A stretch of DNA of 64,000 nucleotides from Atriophallophorus winterbourni (taxonomy: Eukaryota > Platyhelminthes > Trematoda > Plagiorchiida > Microphallidae): NCBI GenBank assembly GCA_013407085.1, contig JACCGJ010000611.1:65926-129925 (forward strand), read 5' to 3'. The position numbers and the translations under genes are program-made. This document shows positions 43,501 to 52,969 of the stretch, piece by piece (the stretch's first letter is position 1; each line of letters begins with the position of its first letter). The notes below the pieces were generated by a model. It saw only the letters and a list, made by a program, of their open reading frames with translations, had not been told where the DNA came from and ran no database searches.

Positions 43501-44430
43501 TTCGACTTTTTCAATCTTCTCGAATGTTCTCATCAAGGTCTCCCCATATAAATGTTCACCGAATTGCGGTCGGTTTTGTTTATTCATAAGGCTACCATCG
43601 CATTCCTTAACCTCGGTCATTTCTCTAGAAAGAACGGTCACTTTTACTCAATGGTAGAGGCCTCAGGGCTGTATAGGCGCGCAACTCGGACCTTGCAAGA
43701 GGATTTAGCTGTTCGCATCACGCACGCAATGGAACTATCCGGAATAAGTTCGGTATTAATATTGATATAGATAAGCATATCAACCTGCACTGTCTACTCT
43801 GATTATGTACTTATTGCGGATGCCAGAACCGCGACATCCGAAACATCCTTGTGCGATGCTGCATCTTAATGGGCGTAAAACTTGTTGACCGAACCCTCAC
43901 ATGGAATAGGTAGCTAAAAACCCTAATTAGTAGCGTTTCTCGGATAGGATTTGCCGCGATCCGATGTCGCAGTGGCTAGTAATGCTTAGGTGTATGCTTC
44001 AAGACCCTGTTCAGTGGCGGTCTTGCAGTAGGCATCTTCTTGCCGTGTTTGCTTTATTTTGTATGTTGTCAAGTGAAGTGATGAGGAAACTTTGTGATGA
44101 TGCATGGCAAGGAAAGTCGCAAGCAAGCTGTCGGGCTGATGTCGCTCTACTCGTTCACAGCACTTGATTGAAAACATGTTCCGTTCGAGGTGTAGGCACC
44201 AGTTTGCTTATACCAACTCTTCCACCGGTTCCGTGGCTTTTTAAAGTCGAATTATACCCCTCTTTCATGATTTTTTTCTGTATAGCAGTTAAGCATTCGT
44301 CATTTGCTACTGGTGCAGCGTTGTCACATTAAATGTTCTTTTTCTTGTATTTCTTAGTTCATTCTCACACAAGTGCCACTCGTCACTGTGATTTGTCATG
44401 CAATCCGCCTATGCTTTTGTTCCTACTCAG

Positions 44431-44611
44431 GGATTCACATTCGCACTGTCACATACCGTATAGAGAAGACAGGGCCCTTGTTGGTACGGCTCGCTACGCC
44501 AGTCTGAACTCGCATGCTGGAATTGAGCAATCACGCCGCGATGATTTGGAGTCACTGGGATACGTTCTAATGTACTTCCTTCGTGGTTCTTTGCCTTGGC
44601 AGGGACTCAAG
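44431..44611 (+). CDS. CSNK1A1-like: Casein kinase I (alpha-like), exon 3
   Basis: Residues 169-229. Acceptor TTTTGTTCCTACTCAG; the first base completes Arg. [20 protein letters not shown] then [20 protein letters not shown] and [20 protein letters not shown] follow the CK1 activation segment and helices F-G. CK1s use SIN in place of the usual APE motif; here it is SLN (residues 193-195). The linker is DSHSHC where DNRTRQ or DARTHQ is usual, an unusual substitution in the activation segment. Ends in phase 0 at AAG/GTGAGT. Confidence 0.93.
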
Positions 44612-46775
44612 GTGAGTGAACTTGTTTTGTTCGTGTTCAAAAAGTTTATTCAATGCGATCCATCGGGTTTTCGCTCTACCCGAGAGGAGACCTTGGACGG
44701 GGTACGAGCGAGGCCTTTCAGCGAGTGGTACAACCACCGCATCGATTTGACCGTACTATAAATGCACACCCGTATTCTGTTGTGCCAACTTCACGTGCAT
44801 TGAATCCGCGCGGTTTCGTTACATGGCTTCACGTGTAACCTAATTGACCTACAATTTCAACTTTGTTTATGTGGTTTTTATTGATCGCGTCACGTGTTCT
44901 ATCGTTCCGGTTGACTTGCGATCCGCACTAAATTGGGTCTGTTGCTTGTTCGAATTCTTTTGGCCAGTTTATTCGTCAACCATCAAACCGCCACGTTTGT
45001 ACTGCCATGGAAAATCACGTGCTGCTTTTTGGGTGCTGAAACATCACTATTCTTTGGAGACGAGTCACTTTCTTCCGTGTCAAACAGCATGGTACCCCTG
45101 GCACTCATAAGCTTGCGTTTATAGTATGGAAAGTGTTGATTGCACTACCGCTAAAGTCCCTTCTAGTCTCTGGGTTTACTCTAACTCTGTCTCTCTCGGT
45201 AAGCTGGTCCCACTTCATGTATGCTTTTAGGGATGGTGTCAATAAATCTCAAGTTCCCCCGGTGTGAACTATTGCCTTTAACTGAAATCAAAGCGTCTCT
45301 TGGCACCAACATTATAAGCGCATCCGTCTTCTTGCCCTTTTAATCATATGCATCTGGTGAAACTAAATGTTGATGCGTATGTGCTGAACTCCTTACTGTG
45401 TGACGAAATTGCGAACAATGAACACGAATAAAAGCCAAACGAGTTTCGTCTGGGTAGCATTGATTGTATTTCACTCATGAAGTGAATACCAAACTCTCCT
45501 ACTAATAAACATGTTCGCGCTACTTCAATTGCATCGTCTGTGCTTGCAGGGCCATCTCCGTATTATCGAGGTAGGTCGTGTTGCTTACTGAAGGTTGAAA
45601 TTAAGAAATCAACTTTTAGTTCTGTCTTTCTTGTGATAAAACGGCATGTGACACTAGGGAAAACAAGCTGTTAAGCGAACGCTTCAGTGGTTTCTGATAG
45701 AGTGTCGCGCTCACGTATCCGACTGCATATTCATACAAAATTATATTCATACTGAATGCAAAATGTGCTTTCTATATGCATCCATTGTCGAATTTCACCG
45801 ACAAAAGATAACGACTACAAACACATGATACTTAACATCTACGAGTAGGCCTGCTTCTGTCAGCCCGAAGAAGCCTTGGCAGGTGCTATCGATGGTCAGA
45901 CTAAAGCCAAGACCTGTACGGTTCCGCTGGGACTGTGCGTCACTTTGCATGATGCTAGACTTTTTTCTAGCGTACGTTCCATTTCTGCATTACTACTCAG
46001 TCGGGGTAACACAGCATGCTTCGCGGTCAACATTGTTCCTCACACATCACCACACTCTCTTTGAATGAGCATCTGTTATTTTGGTGGCAACACACTGCCA
46101 GCTGAATTGGATTTACTCGTTCACGCTTTACACGCATGTCACTTATTAGCATTCATTCGACACTGCCGTTCTTCATCGCCTGATGTCAGAACACACGCAT
46201 ACCTTTCTCCGATATGCGTCAATCCTATGCATTCGATGCAAGTGCACAAATCGATGTGTGTTGATCGATGGCATTGGTTCGCGATACATTTTATTATCTC
46301 TCAGCTTGACTCGGTTTATGCCGTTATGGTTATACGATACCTTATAGCCAGTCATCTGTTTCATCACTATTTAAAAATATAACAACACAATCCTGACTAA
46401 TCCCTTTTCTCTGCTTTAAAAAATGATTTTTTGGTGAATTTCAGTTTTTTCTATAAAAAAACCTCGTCAGATTTTACTTTTTCTAACGTCGTCGACCTTC
46501 TTTTGTGCCAAGCTCCTCCTTCCAGTGTCCTCATTATTTCTCACCATCGATGGTCTAAATTCAACTCGCTAAAATGATATTGTAGATCGTAACTTGTGTA
46601 CATTTGCGTTAAAAAGATGTTTGCAGACGAGCTGTAAAAAGCTGATGGCTTTGGCTCGACATGGGGCAAGAACTGGCCCTCGACGGCTGCTCTCTCAGCT
46701 TTAAGCTGGAGAAGGGTGAGCGTTCGTTGCGGAACAGTGACATTCAAGTTTACTTTTGCTTACCACTTTACCACC

Positions 46776-47010
46776 GTTTCAAGGCTCACTGAACCCGATC
46801 TTACTGTCTTCACCCAATGGCGGTAAACAGCCAGAAACCGGTAGTAGTAGTGTGTAAGTGAAAGGGATCTGAGCACTGCCATATATTGGTCGTCTATAAG
46901 CGCGTTGAGCGCTGTTTTGAATCACCTTGTGATTCTGCATTTGAGCATCTTGTTTTTATTTACGAACGTTATATAACACTGGCATTCCAATATAACCTAG
47001 TTGACAAAGT
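46776..47010 (+). repeat. Family A retrozyme monomer, ribozyme damaged
   Basis: Covers about the full monomer in one piece: CACTGAACCCGATCTTACTG, a damaged core (CCCAATG for CTGATGA), GGTAAACAGCCA, GAAACCGGTAGTAGTAGTGTG, GTCGTCTATAAGCGCGTTGA, TTGTGATTCTGCATTTGAGC and ACACTGGCATTCCAATATAA. An extra GTA follows stem III. Confidence 0.75.
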
Positions 47011-47809
47011 CTGTTTTGTTTTAGGTAACCAGCAAATTTCTGCCATTTGTTCATTGTGATAACCATTTGTTGACCCTACACGAATGAAATAAATAAATTC
47101 CTTTGGGTCACATGACCTTATTCTTATGAAAGCAAAGCGACAGTCATTATCGATTCTAGTTATTTTTAAGGTTGTGAAGCAGAGGGGCTTCTATTTAAGA
47201 GAATAATAAAATCGTTGTTTTTATGCTGACAGCGAAAATGTGGGTTGATACGACGCATTTTTTGTGTGTCTTCACATTCCCTGATGATGGGTCACAGCCC
47301 GTTTGACCACAGTCTCTCGCTATTTTCTGACCACGCTGTTTGTATCTCTGTGTTAAGTGCTTGAACGTACTATTGTGGGACCCGATTATGTTAACCGAAT
47401 CGATATCGCGAAATAATTCCGATTGGTGTGATCTTGCATTTACGAAATCTCGCTCAAAGTGTCCGTTTTGAGGCTATTTTTGTCTGCTCTATCTGATGGC
47501 TGTGAACACAAGTCAATAGTGCGGAATGTTACCATCCTATATCGTAAGCTTCAAATTGTTTCAAATACTGAACAACAAATTGGCTTTATTTGTATACACG
47601 AATTTTCAGCAATTACAATAATTTCAACCGTTTCTGGGAACCCGCTAACCTTTTCCAGTTGTAGTGCATTTGTGATAGACATTAATAGGCCTTACTCGCT
47701 AATGAAACGGCATGAGGATGGTTTTAAATGTTATTTGTTGCGGTGAATGCGTTTGACAGAAAATTTCGTTTATCACTCAAGGTGTCCCGTTGTCGTGCAA
47801 AGTTGTTTC

Positions 47810-48003
47810 GCCGTAACTCACATCCCCCGCACATACAATCCACTACCAATTTCGGGTTGTTTGACTTTCCCCAGCGGTGATCTTCGAAACAGCCGATTAG
47901 TGATAAATAGTGCTTGCCGTTGAAACCGGTGTACCACAAAATAATGTGTTGCTCACATCTCCTGCACTTTCACACCACTACAGGTTTCTGGCTGTTTGCC
48001 GTC
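47810..48003 (-). repeat. Family A retrozyme parts, minus orientation, ending at an inversion junction
   Basis: Two partial ribozyme ends on the minus strand: a decayed one near 47835-47860, and CACCACTACAGGTTTCTGGC-TGTTTGCCGTC at 47973-48003, which breaks off exactly before the TCATCAG core. The sequence after 48003 continues in the opposite orientation. Confidence 0.7.
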
Positions 48004-48308
48004 AAGTATAATTTTGTTTAACACTTTTCCACTGTTTCAAGCCTCACTGAACCTAATCTCACTGTCTCCACCTGAAGACGACAAACAGTTAGTGACCGGT
48101 TGTGGTGTGTAAGTGCGGGGGATGTGAGCAACACATTACTTTGGTCATCCATAAGTACCTTGAGTGCTTGACCAAGAGTCACTATGTAATTCTGTGTTTG
48201 AACACCGTGGTTCGTTGTACGAACCCTACGCAACAGTGGCATTCAAGTATAACCTTGTTTACCATTTATCCACTGTTTCAATGCTCACTGATCCTAATCT
48301 TACTGAAT

Positions 48309-48338
48309 GGAATGGTATTCTACGGAATGGTATTCTAC
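48309..48338 (+). repeat. 15-bp tandem duplication inside a retrozyme
   Basis: GGAATGGTATTCTAC occurs twice back to back. It lies within a 51-bp insertion bounded by a repeated CTAATCTTACTG (48294-48305 and 48345-48356), suggesting a local duplication with filler sequence. Confidence 0.9.
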
Positions 48339-48357
48339 TTCGAACTAATCTTACTGT

Positions 48358-48399
48358 CTCCACCTGATGACAGCAAACAGCCAGAAACCGGTAGTGGAG
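48358..48399 (+). ncRNA. Type I hammerhead ribozyme (family A retrozyme), core intact
   Basis: CTCCAC (stem I), CTGATGA (48364-48370), CAGC-AAACA-GCCA (weak stem II), GAAA (48384-48387), ACCGGT (48387-48392), A (48393), GTGGAG (stem I return). Stem I is a perfect 6-bp helix, better than in other family A copies, while stem II keeps only two GC pairs. It lies in sense in intron 3 of casein kinase I, so cleavage there would cut the intron. Confidence 0.75.
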
Positions 48400-49504
48400 T
48401 GTAATTTCGGGGGATGAGAGCAACACATCACTTTGTTCACCCATGAGCGCCTTAAGTGCTTGACCACGAATCACTATGTGATTCTGTCTTTGAACACCGT
48501 AGTTCGTTGTACGAAGCCTATGTAACAGTGGCATTCAGGTGTTCAACAAGGTTTGCACAGCGAACCACGGTTTTGGAACAACCTTTCAAATATGGCACAG
48601 ATTGGCTCACAACGAGCCAGCGGTTATCGCTGTTGCTCGTCTTTTGAGGTTGCATTTATTGATCACCACCGACACTTTATATCGTAGGCTGTTTCCATCA
48701 CGTGATTTAATATGATTATATAATATTCGTGACAGTCAGATGCACGGGTTTGGGGTGATAATTGAAGGCGTTTAATGCTCTAAAAAGCATGAATCCTGAC
48801 AACAACCGCGCGATAATAAAAATTAAAATGAGCAAAAACGTACGCTGAGAAATTTCATTGCACCGTGTATGAGACTCGGGAAATGAAATTTGGATAGAAA
48901 TTTGTCCGATTTAGTCTTGAATTAATTCATGCTATCTGTGTGGGTAACGGTAGAAAGTAAACAGTTCCAAGTAATACAAATACAAAATAAAATACCTACA
49001 TTTTTGCTGGAATGGAGCTCCACCAGCGTACATTCATGGGTCCACTAATTCCGCATGTCCCTTTGCAAGAATAGTATTTGCAAGAGATCGTTTGCCGTAT
49101 GTTATATTTTGTAAAGCAGGATAAGTTCTCCTCTGATTCGTCGATAGGGAAAGTCGAACAAATTCAGGTGAACTGTCCTTTCTTCGTATGGCTTGTGTTG
49201 CATGCTAAGAACTAGTTTCGTTAAGCGATGATGAATCCGATGTATAAGTTCTCGTTCTTTAGCCATACAGACGAGGACTGCCCAGCATAATCCATGGCTA
49301 GACTCAGGTAAGAATACCTTGAAAGAAAATTTCCCTAATGTCGGCTTAAGTAGATTAAAAACACGCGATAGTTTTGTAAAGTCAATGCTTGTTTGAATTG
49401 AAGCTTTGAGCTGGAACGGATCCGCGTTTCAAGAACATGTGAGCTTTTCTTGTATGCGGAGTCGATTTGCTTCCCTATATTTATAAGCTTGTATTGGTTG
49501 AAGT

Positions 49505-49620
49505 TAAACGTTATCGAAAAACTGCTCTAACCGATTACATCCAAATATCTTTCCAGTTTAAATAATCGACCCGTCTCAAATATATTCTAATCAATTGCAA
49601 GGTAGTTTAGTTTTCACTAC
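49505..49620 (+). mobile_element. PLE-type end fragment (family 2)
   Basis: ACTGCTCTAACCGATTACAT, CCAAATATCTTTCCA and TCAAATATATTCTAATC align in order with 30360-30440 (CTGCTCTAACCGATTGCACT ... CCAAACATATTCCACTCGAT). The hammerhead-like part is absent. Confidence 0.55.
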
Positions 49621-50128
49621 ATTGATGATAATTTTTCACCTTAGAATTTTAACAGCAACGAAAATCATTTCGGTATTAAATTTACATCTGGTTCGAATCC
49701 ACAATTATCGATCGAGTTGACTGTTCGTCTACGATTTGCCAACTCATGACAACCATCGCGTCACGTCTAGCCTTCGCAGTAGAGATGTGCAACAAAAAAC
49801 GCGTCCATTTGGTTCTGAATCGATCTGGGGCTTTTCCATGTATACTGCGAAGTCGACCTGATGTTAAGTTGCCGGTGTTGCCACAGATGCTCAAGCCATC
49901 TGGGACAGATTCTGTAACATGGTCAATTTTCGGAAATTGCATTTGCTTCATTTAACTAAATATTTTCAGAGATGATAGATCCTGTGTGTTGCTTTGTTTC
50001 TAACGTGAAACTAGAAGCTGCTTTGTATGATTATCTAGATGTATCAACACAGTATCAAGCCACATATAATTCTGTCTTGGTGTACATTTTCGTGCTTAAA
50101 ACCTGACGATTTCATCTCGCATTTCCAG

Positions 50129-50503
50129 GCAGGCACCAAAGCACAAAAATACGAGCGAATTTACGAAAGGAAAGCCAGCACTTCGGTCGATATGCTCTGT
50201 CACAGTTACCCACTCGAGTTTACATTTTTTCTCAATCACTGTCGTAGTCTTCATTTCGAAGAGACCCCCAACTACGCGCTCCTTCGTAACTACCTTCGTG
50301 ATTTGTTCCGCAAAATGTCTCTCGCGTGGGACCATATTTTCGATTGGAATTTATTGCGCCAGAAATTATCCATGGCTCAGCAACCGTGCCTGGAACCGGG
50401 AACCACAAGCAGACGGGAGCCAAACGCGGCAATCGGATTGGGCGATTCTGGTTCGAAGGAGAAACGGTTACTTACGAGGACTGCGTATGCTTCGTCGAAA
50501 TAA
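50129..50503 (+). CDS. CSNK1A1-like: Casein kinase I (alpha-like), exon 4 with stop
   Basis: Residues 230-353 and the TAA stop. Acceptor CTCGCATTTCCAG; phase 0 start. AGTKAQKYERIYERKASTSV corresponds to [20 protein letters not shown] of CK1 alpha, and FFLNHCRSLHFEETPNYALL then RNYLRDLFRK and HIFDWNLLRQK close the C-lobe. The tail after residue 298 or so is short, Ser/Arg/Glu-rich and has no similarity I recognise, as expected for the variable CK1 tail. Total length of 353 residues is close to CK1 alpha (about 337) and well short of delta/epsilon (about 415). I did not find a clear AATAAA just downstream. Confidence 0.92.
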   Translation, partial: AGTKAQKYERIYERKASTSVDMLCHSYPLEFTFFLNHCRSLHFEETPNYALLRNYLRDLFRKMSLAWDHIFDWNLLRQKLSMAQQPCLEPGTTSRREPNAAIGLGDSGSKEKRLLTRTAYASSK

Positions 50504-51235
50504 TCTTCCATGCTTTCTGACTAGCCTGTTCGCCCGGGCGGCGATTTTAATCTTGACTATCCGTTCACCCGTGTCTTTCCCATTCCCAAATGTAAACAAA
50601 CGAACGAACGAGGCTTGTTTCATTTCCTATCGTCAATGGCTTCTAATGTAATGTCTCTCGACCTCGCGTCTCATTTGTTCATTCATTTCTTTTGTACTTA
50701 GTCCGTTTCTTTAGCAACATCTTAGATGCCATGCTGCAATGCCGTTCTTCTGCCTCTTACCTCTTATTCTCTCGTGTAAATCAGCCAGGTTGTTTTGCAA
50801 CGATATGTATACGTAATAAGGTACGAGGAACTAATGTTTTCGTCAAAGTAACATTCTCGGAATTCACAAAGTCGTACAAGGCTTTGTTCGTTTTTATTTT
50901 TCCTTTATTGTGTGTTATGCTCCAAGGTGAAACACTTGTCTGTACGTTCAAGTACTTGATGCTACTTTGCTGCTAATTCACATCAGTTAGCACGTGATTC
51001 GAGCTATGCACAAAGAACAAACAACTATACTGCTAACATATTTTACGGTTAATGTAAGCCAGCCTGTCTGTACTTGTGTTCTCCAACCTGTTTTGTTCAA
51101 ATATCACTTTTGCCATGCACTCTCCGCTTATTTTGTTCCGTAAATAGATTGCGTCTTTTTTCTCTCATTCTCATTTACGTTGTGCTCTTGCGTTTCCTCC
51201 CACTGATATTTCATTTTAATGGCTTACTTTTGTGC
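50504..51235. other. Casein kinase I 3' flank
   Basis: T/C-rich sequence continuing the composition of the gene, which suggests the transcript extends some way past the stop. No poly(A) signal with confidence and no other gene was recognised. Confidence 0.45.
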
Positions 51236-51239
51236 GACT

Positions 51240-51725
51240 ATCTCCTCCTGGAGGATGAGTCGGCTTTTTTGAAGAGTCTTGGGCATTTGGCTACAAAGCA
51301 GCGTCCCCGGCACCACTCGGCGCTTGTTCCAGTCAGCTTCTCTAGCCTTTGCACAATCAAGTGCGACCTACAAGGCAGCAGGGAGTTGCCTGAAAGAGGT
51401 GGTGTGTACCAACTAACCGTCTACGAGACTGCTCCAGATTTTTCCTTAGGGTTTTCTCCCGAAGTCTCCCGCGATAGGCTACCCCGCAAGGCAGCGGAGG
51501 TTTAAAATCAGGGTTTTCCTTCCCCTAGATGAAGTGCCCTCCCAGGCTAACGAGCTCCATCTGCCCGAAGCAAACTGGTTTTCAGGCGCCAGTCACTCGC
51601 CTTCGCCCCTTCTCTTGTTGGTAGAAGCAGTTCCTCCGGGCTCGGGCCAGAAGCTGGACTTGGTTGTCAGAGGCTATTTGAGACACGTGTCATATGGGAG
51701 CTGGCTTCATCGAGTCTTATAATGC
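51240..51725 (+). repeat. Unclassified interspersed repeat D, copy 2
   Basis: From about 51450 it shares ordered blocks with 18860-19110: GGTTTTCCTTCCCCTAGATG, GAAGCAAACTGGTTTT, GCGCCAGTCACTCG, CCCCTTCTCTTG, GAAGCTGGACTTGGTTGTCA and GAGACACG. It is GC-rich against an AT-rich background. The upstream half (51240-51450) has a long open frame (HSALVPVSFSSLCTIKCDLQ, ERGGVYQLTVYETAPDFSLG) without a recognised domain. Confidence 0.6.
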
Positions 51726-52154
51726 ATGAATGTGTCATTCTGTAGTCCCTCTGCATTGCCCTGGTAACGGCGTGATAAATTCATCGTCACCGATAATGAG
51801 TAATCTAGGTCTTGCGAACCAGACCGCTTTTGGCCTATCAGTATGCGACACCTTGCCCGACCTTAGACTCGTGATTTCATACGTCGAGCATTTTGTCCAA
51901 AAAACGTTACATCCAAGAATCGATCGATAGACTCACATTTTGTCTAAAGCGGTCATCGATGCCCCAGAGATTAATCAGTGTTATTTCTGTTTTAAATTCA
52001 ACTGCCATTGAGAAATTTTTCTGGTTAAACCTGGTCTTATCTGATTTATCCTATTTGTCGCGTTCGAACATCACTAATTGTTCGTTGATAATTGTCCGAC
52101 CTGGTGTACACGCGTTGTCACAAAACCATCACTGGTAAAGCTTACTTTAAATCA

Positions 52155-52245
52155 ATGGTATGAAATCGCAAGCCTGATCCATTCAAGTGCCGCACATTCA
52201 TAGACTGCACGTGAGCTAAGACAGATTCAACCGCATCTAGCCACT
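52155..52245 (+). repeat. Unclassified repeat C, copy
   Basis: TGAAATCGCAAGCCTGATCC, AAGTGCCGCACATTCATAGA and CTGCACGTGAGCTAAGACAG match the copies at 36178 and 38675; similarity fades after about 52235. Confidence 0.65.
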
Positions 52246-52960
52246 TATGTCCGATCTTTTGTGACTAGATGAAATCCTTGTCTAAAATAATTGGCATATT
52301 CTCGCTGATGCTTTCCAATTGAATTTCTTTTTTGATTAACTGTCACGTCACACCACAGTTCGGAGAATCACCAATTCAATCCCTTGCGAAACACACGGAA
52401 CACTGTGCTCGATTGATTTCGATGGTTGCATGCGAGCACACGCGGTGGTCTCACTCTTATTTTTATCTGGGCAACTCAACAGTATCTCGACCCGCGCGTG
52501 ATCAATGATTACGCCATACAGCCTTTGGACCTAGACTTAGGATTTCATACATCATTAACAATTCTAAAAAATTTCAATGATTTGCTCAATTGATTTGTTT
52601 GGTGTGTATATTTTATGTTCGTTTCGCTGCCGCGTGGTTGTTTCATTCGGACTGTATCGCGTAAGTGCCATCTTCTACGAAAACGTTGAAAATTATTTTG
52701 GTACAACACTTATCTTGTAATGAACTTATTGATGATATTCCCATGTATGATTCCCGCAGACTTCACCGCTAATTAGCTAAATCTTTATAAATTAGCAGAA
52801 CGAGACTTTATATTCACATCTACAGCATCACTATATCGGCGACCTTTCACCCCATTGTTATCATTACCATTTTGTGTTAGACTATTCTGGGGACAGCAAG
52901 GCTTTACCGTATGCAGTTGAAAATTGTAAGCGTTTACGAAACATTGTACATCTAGATAGT
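52246..52960. other. Unassigned sequence
   Basis: No exon with supported sites and no repeat was recognised between a repeat C copy and the RTE-like element. Confidence 0.45.
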
Positions 52961-52969
52961 TATCCTACT

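Larger units (their letters stand above)
36978..44430 (+). other. Casein kinase I intron 2, 7.45 kb
   Basis: The large intron is markedly T- and C-rich on the coding strand. It contains repeat C copies (38675-39090, 40015-40125) and one family A retrozyme copy (40447-40557). Between 37000 and 38650 and between 40700 and 44400 no further repeat was recognised. Open frames such as 42167-42442 and 39210-39641 are Ser/Leu/Cys-rich products of the base skew and show no motif. Confidence 0.7.
48004..48560 (+). repeat. Family A retrozyme, tandem copy of about two monomers
   Basis: Cores at 48072-48078 (CTGAAGA) and 48364-48370 (CTGATGA) are 292 bp apart, which is the 241-bp period plus a 51-bp insertion at 48306-48356. 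The first ribozyme has lost GAAA. The second is intact. The hairpin GGTTCGT-TGT-ACGAACC is perfect at 48209-48225. Both units have the AACAGTGG ... CCACTGTT pairing segments. Sense to casein kinase I. Confidence 0.82.
44612..50128 (+). other. Casein kinase I intron 3, 5.5 kb
   Basis: The intron is T/C-rich like intron 2. It carries a full-length but inactive family A monomer (46776-47010), an inverted plus tandem family A cluster (47810-48560) and a PLE end fragment (49505-49620). From 44700 to 46770 nothing further was recognised. Confidence 0.7.

Noticed and set aside
47275..47310. CTGATGATGGGTCACAGCCCG, a hammerhead-like core with a GGG/CCC stem
   Set aside because: The stem is good, but the GAAA is replaced by TTTG and no repeat context was found, so a ribozyme call is not supported.
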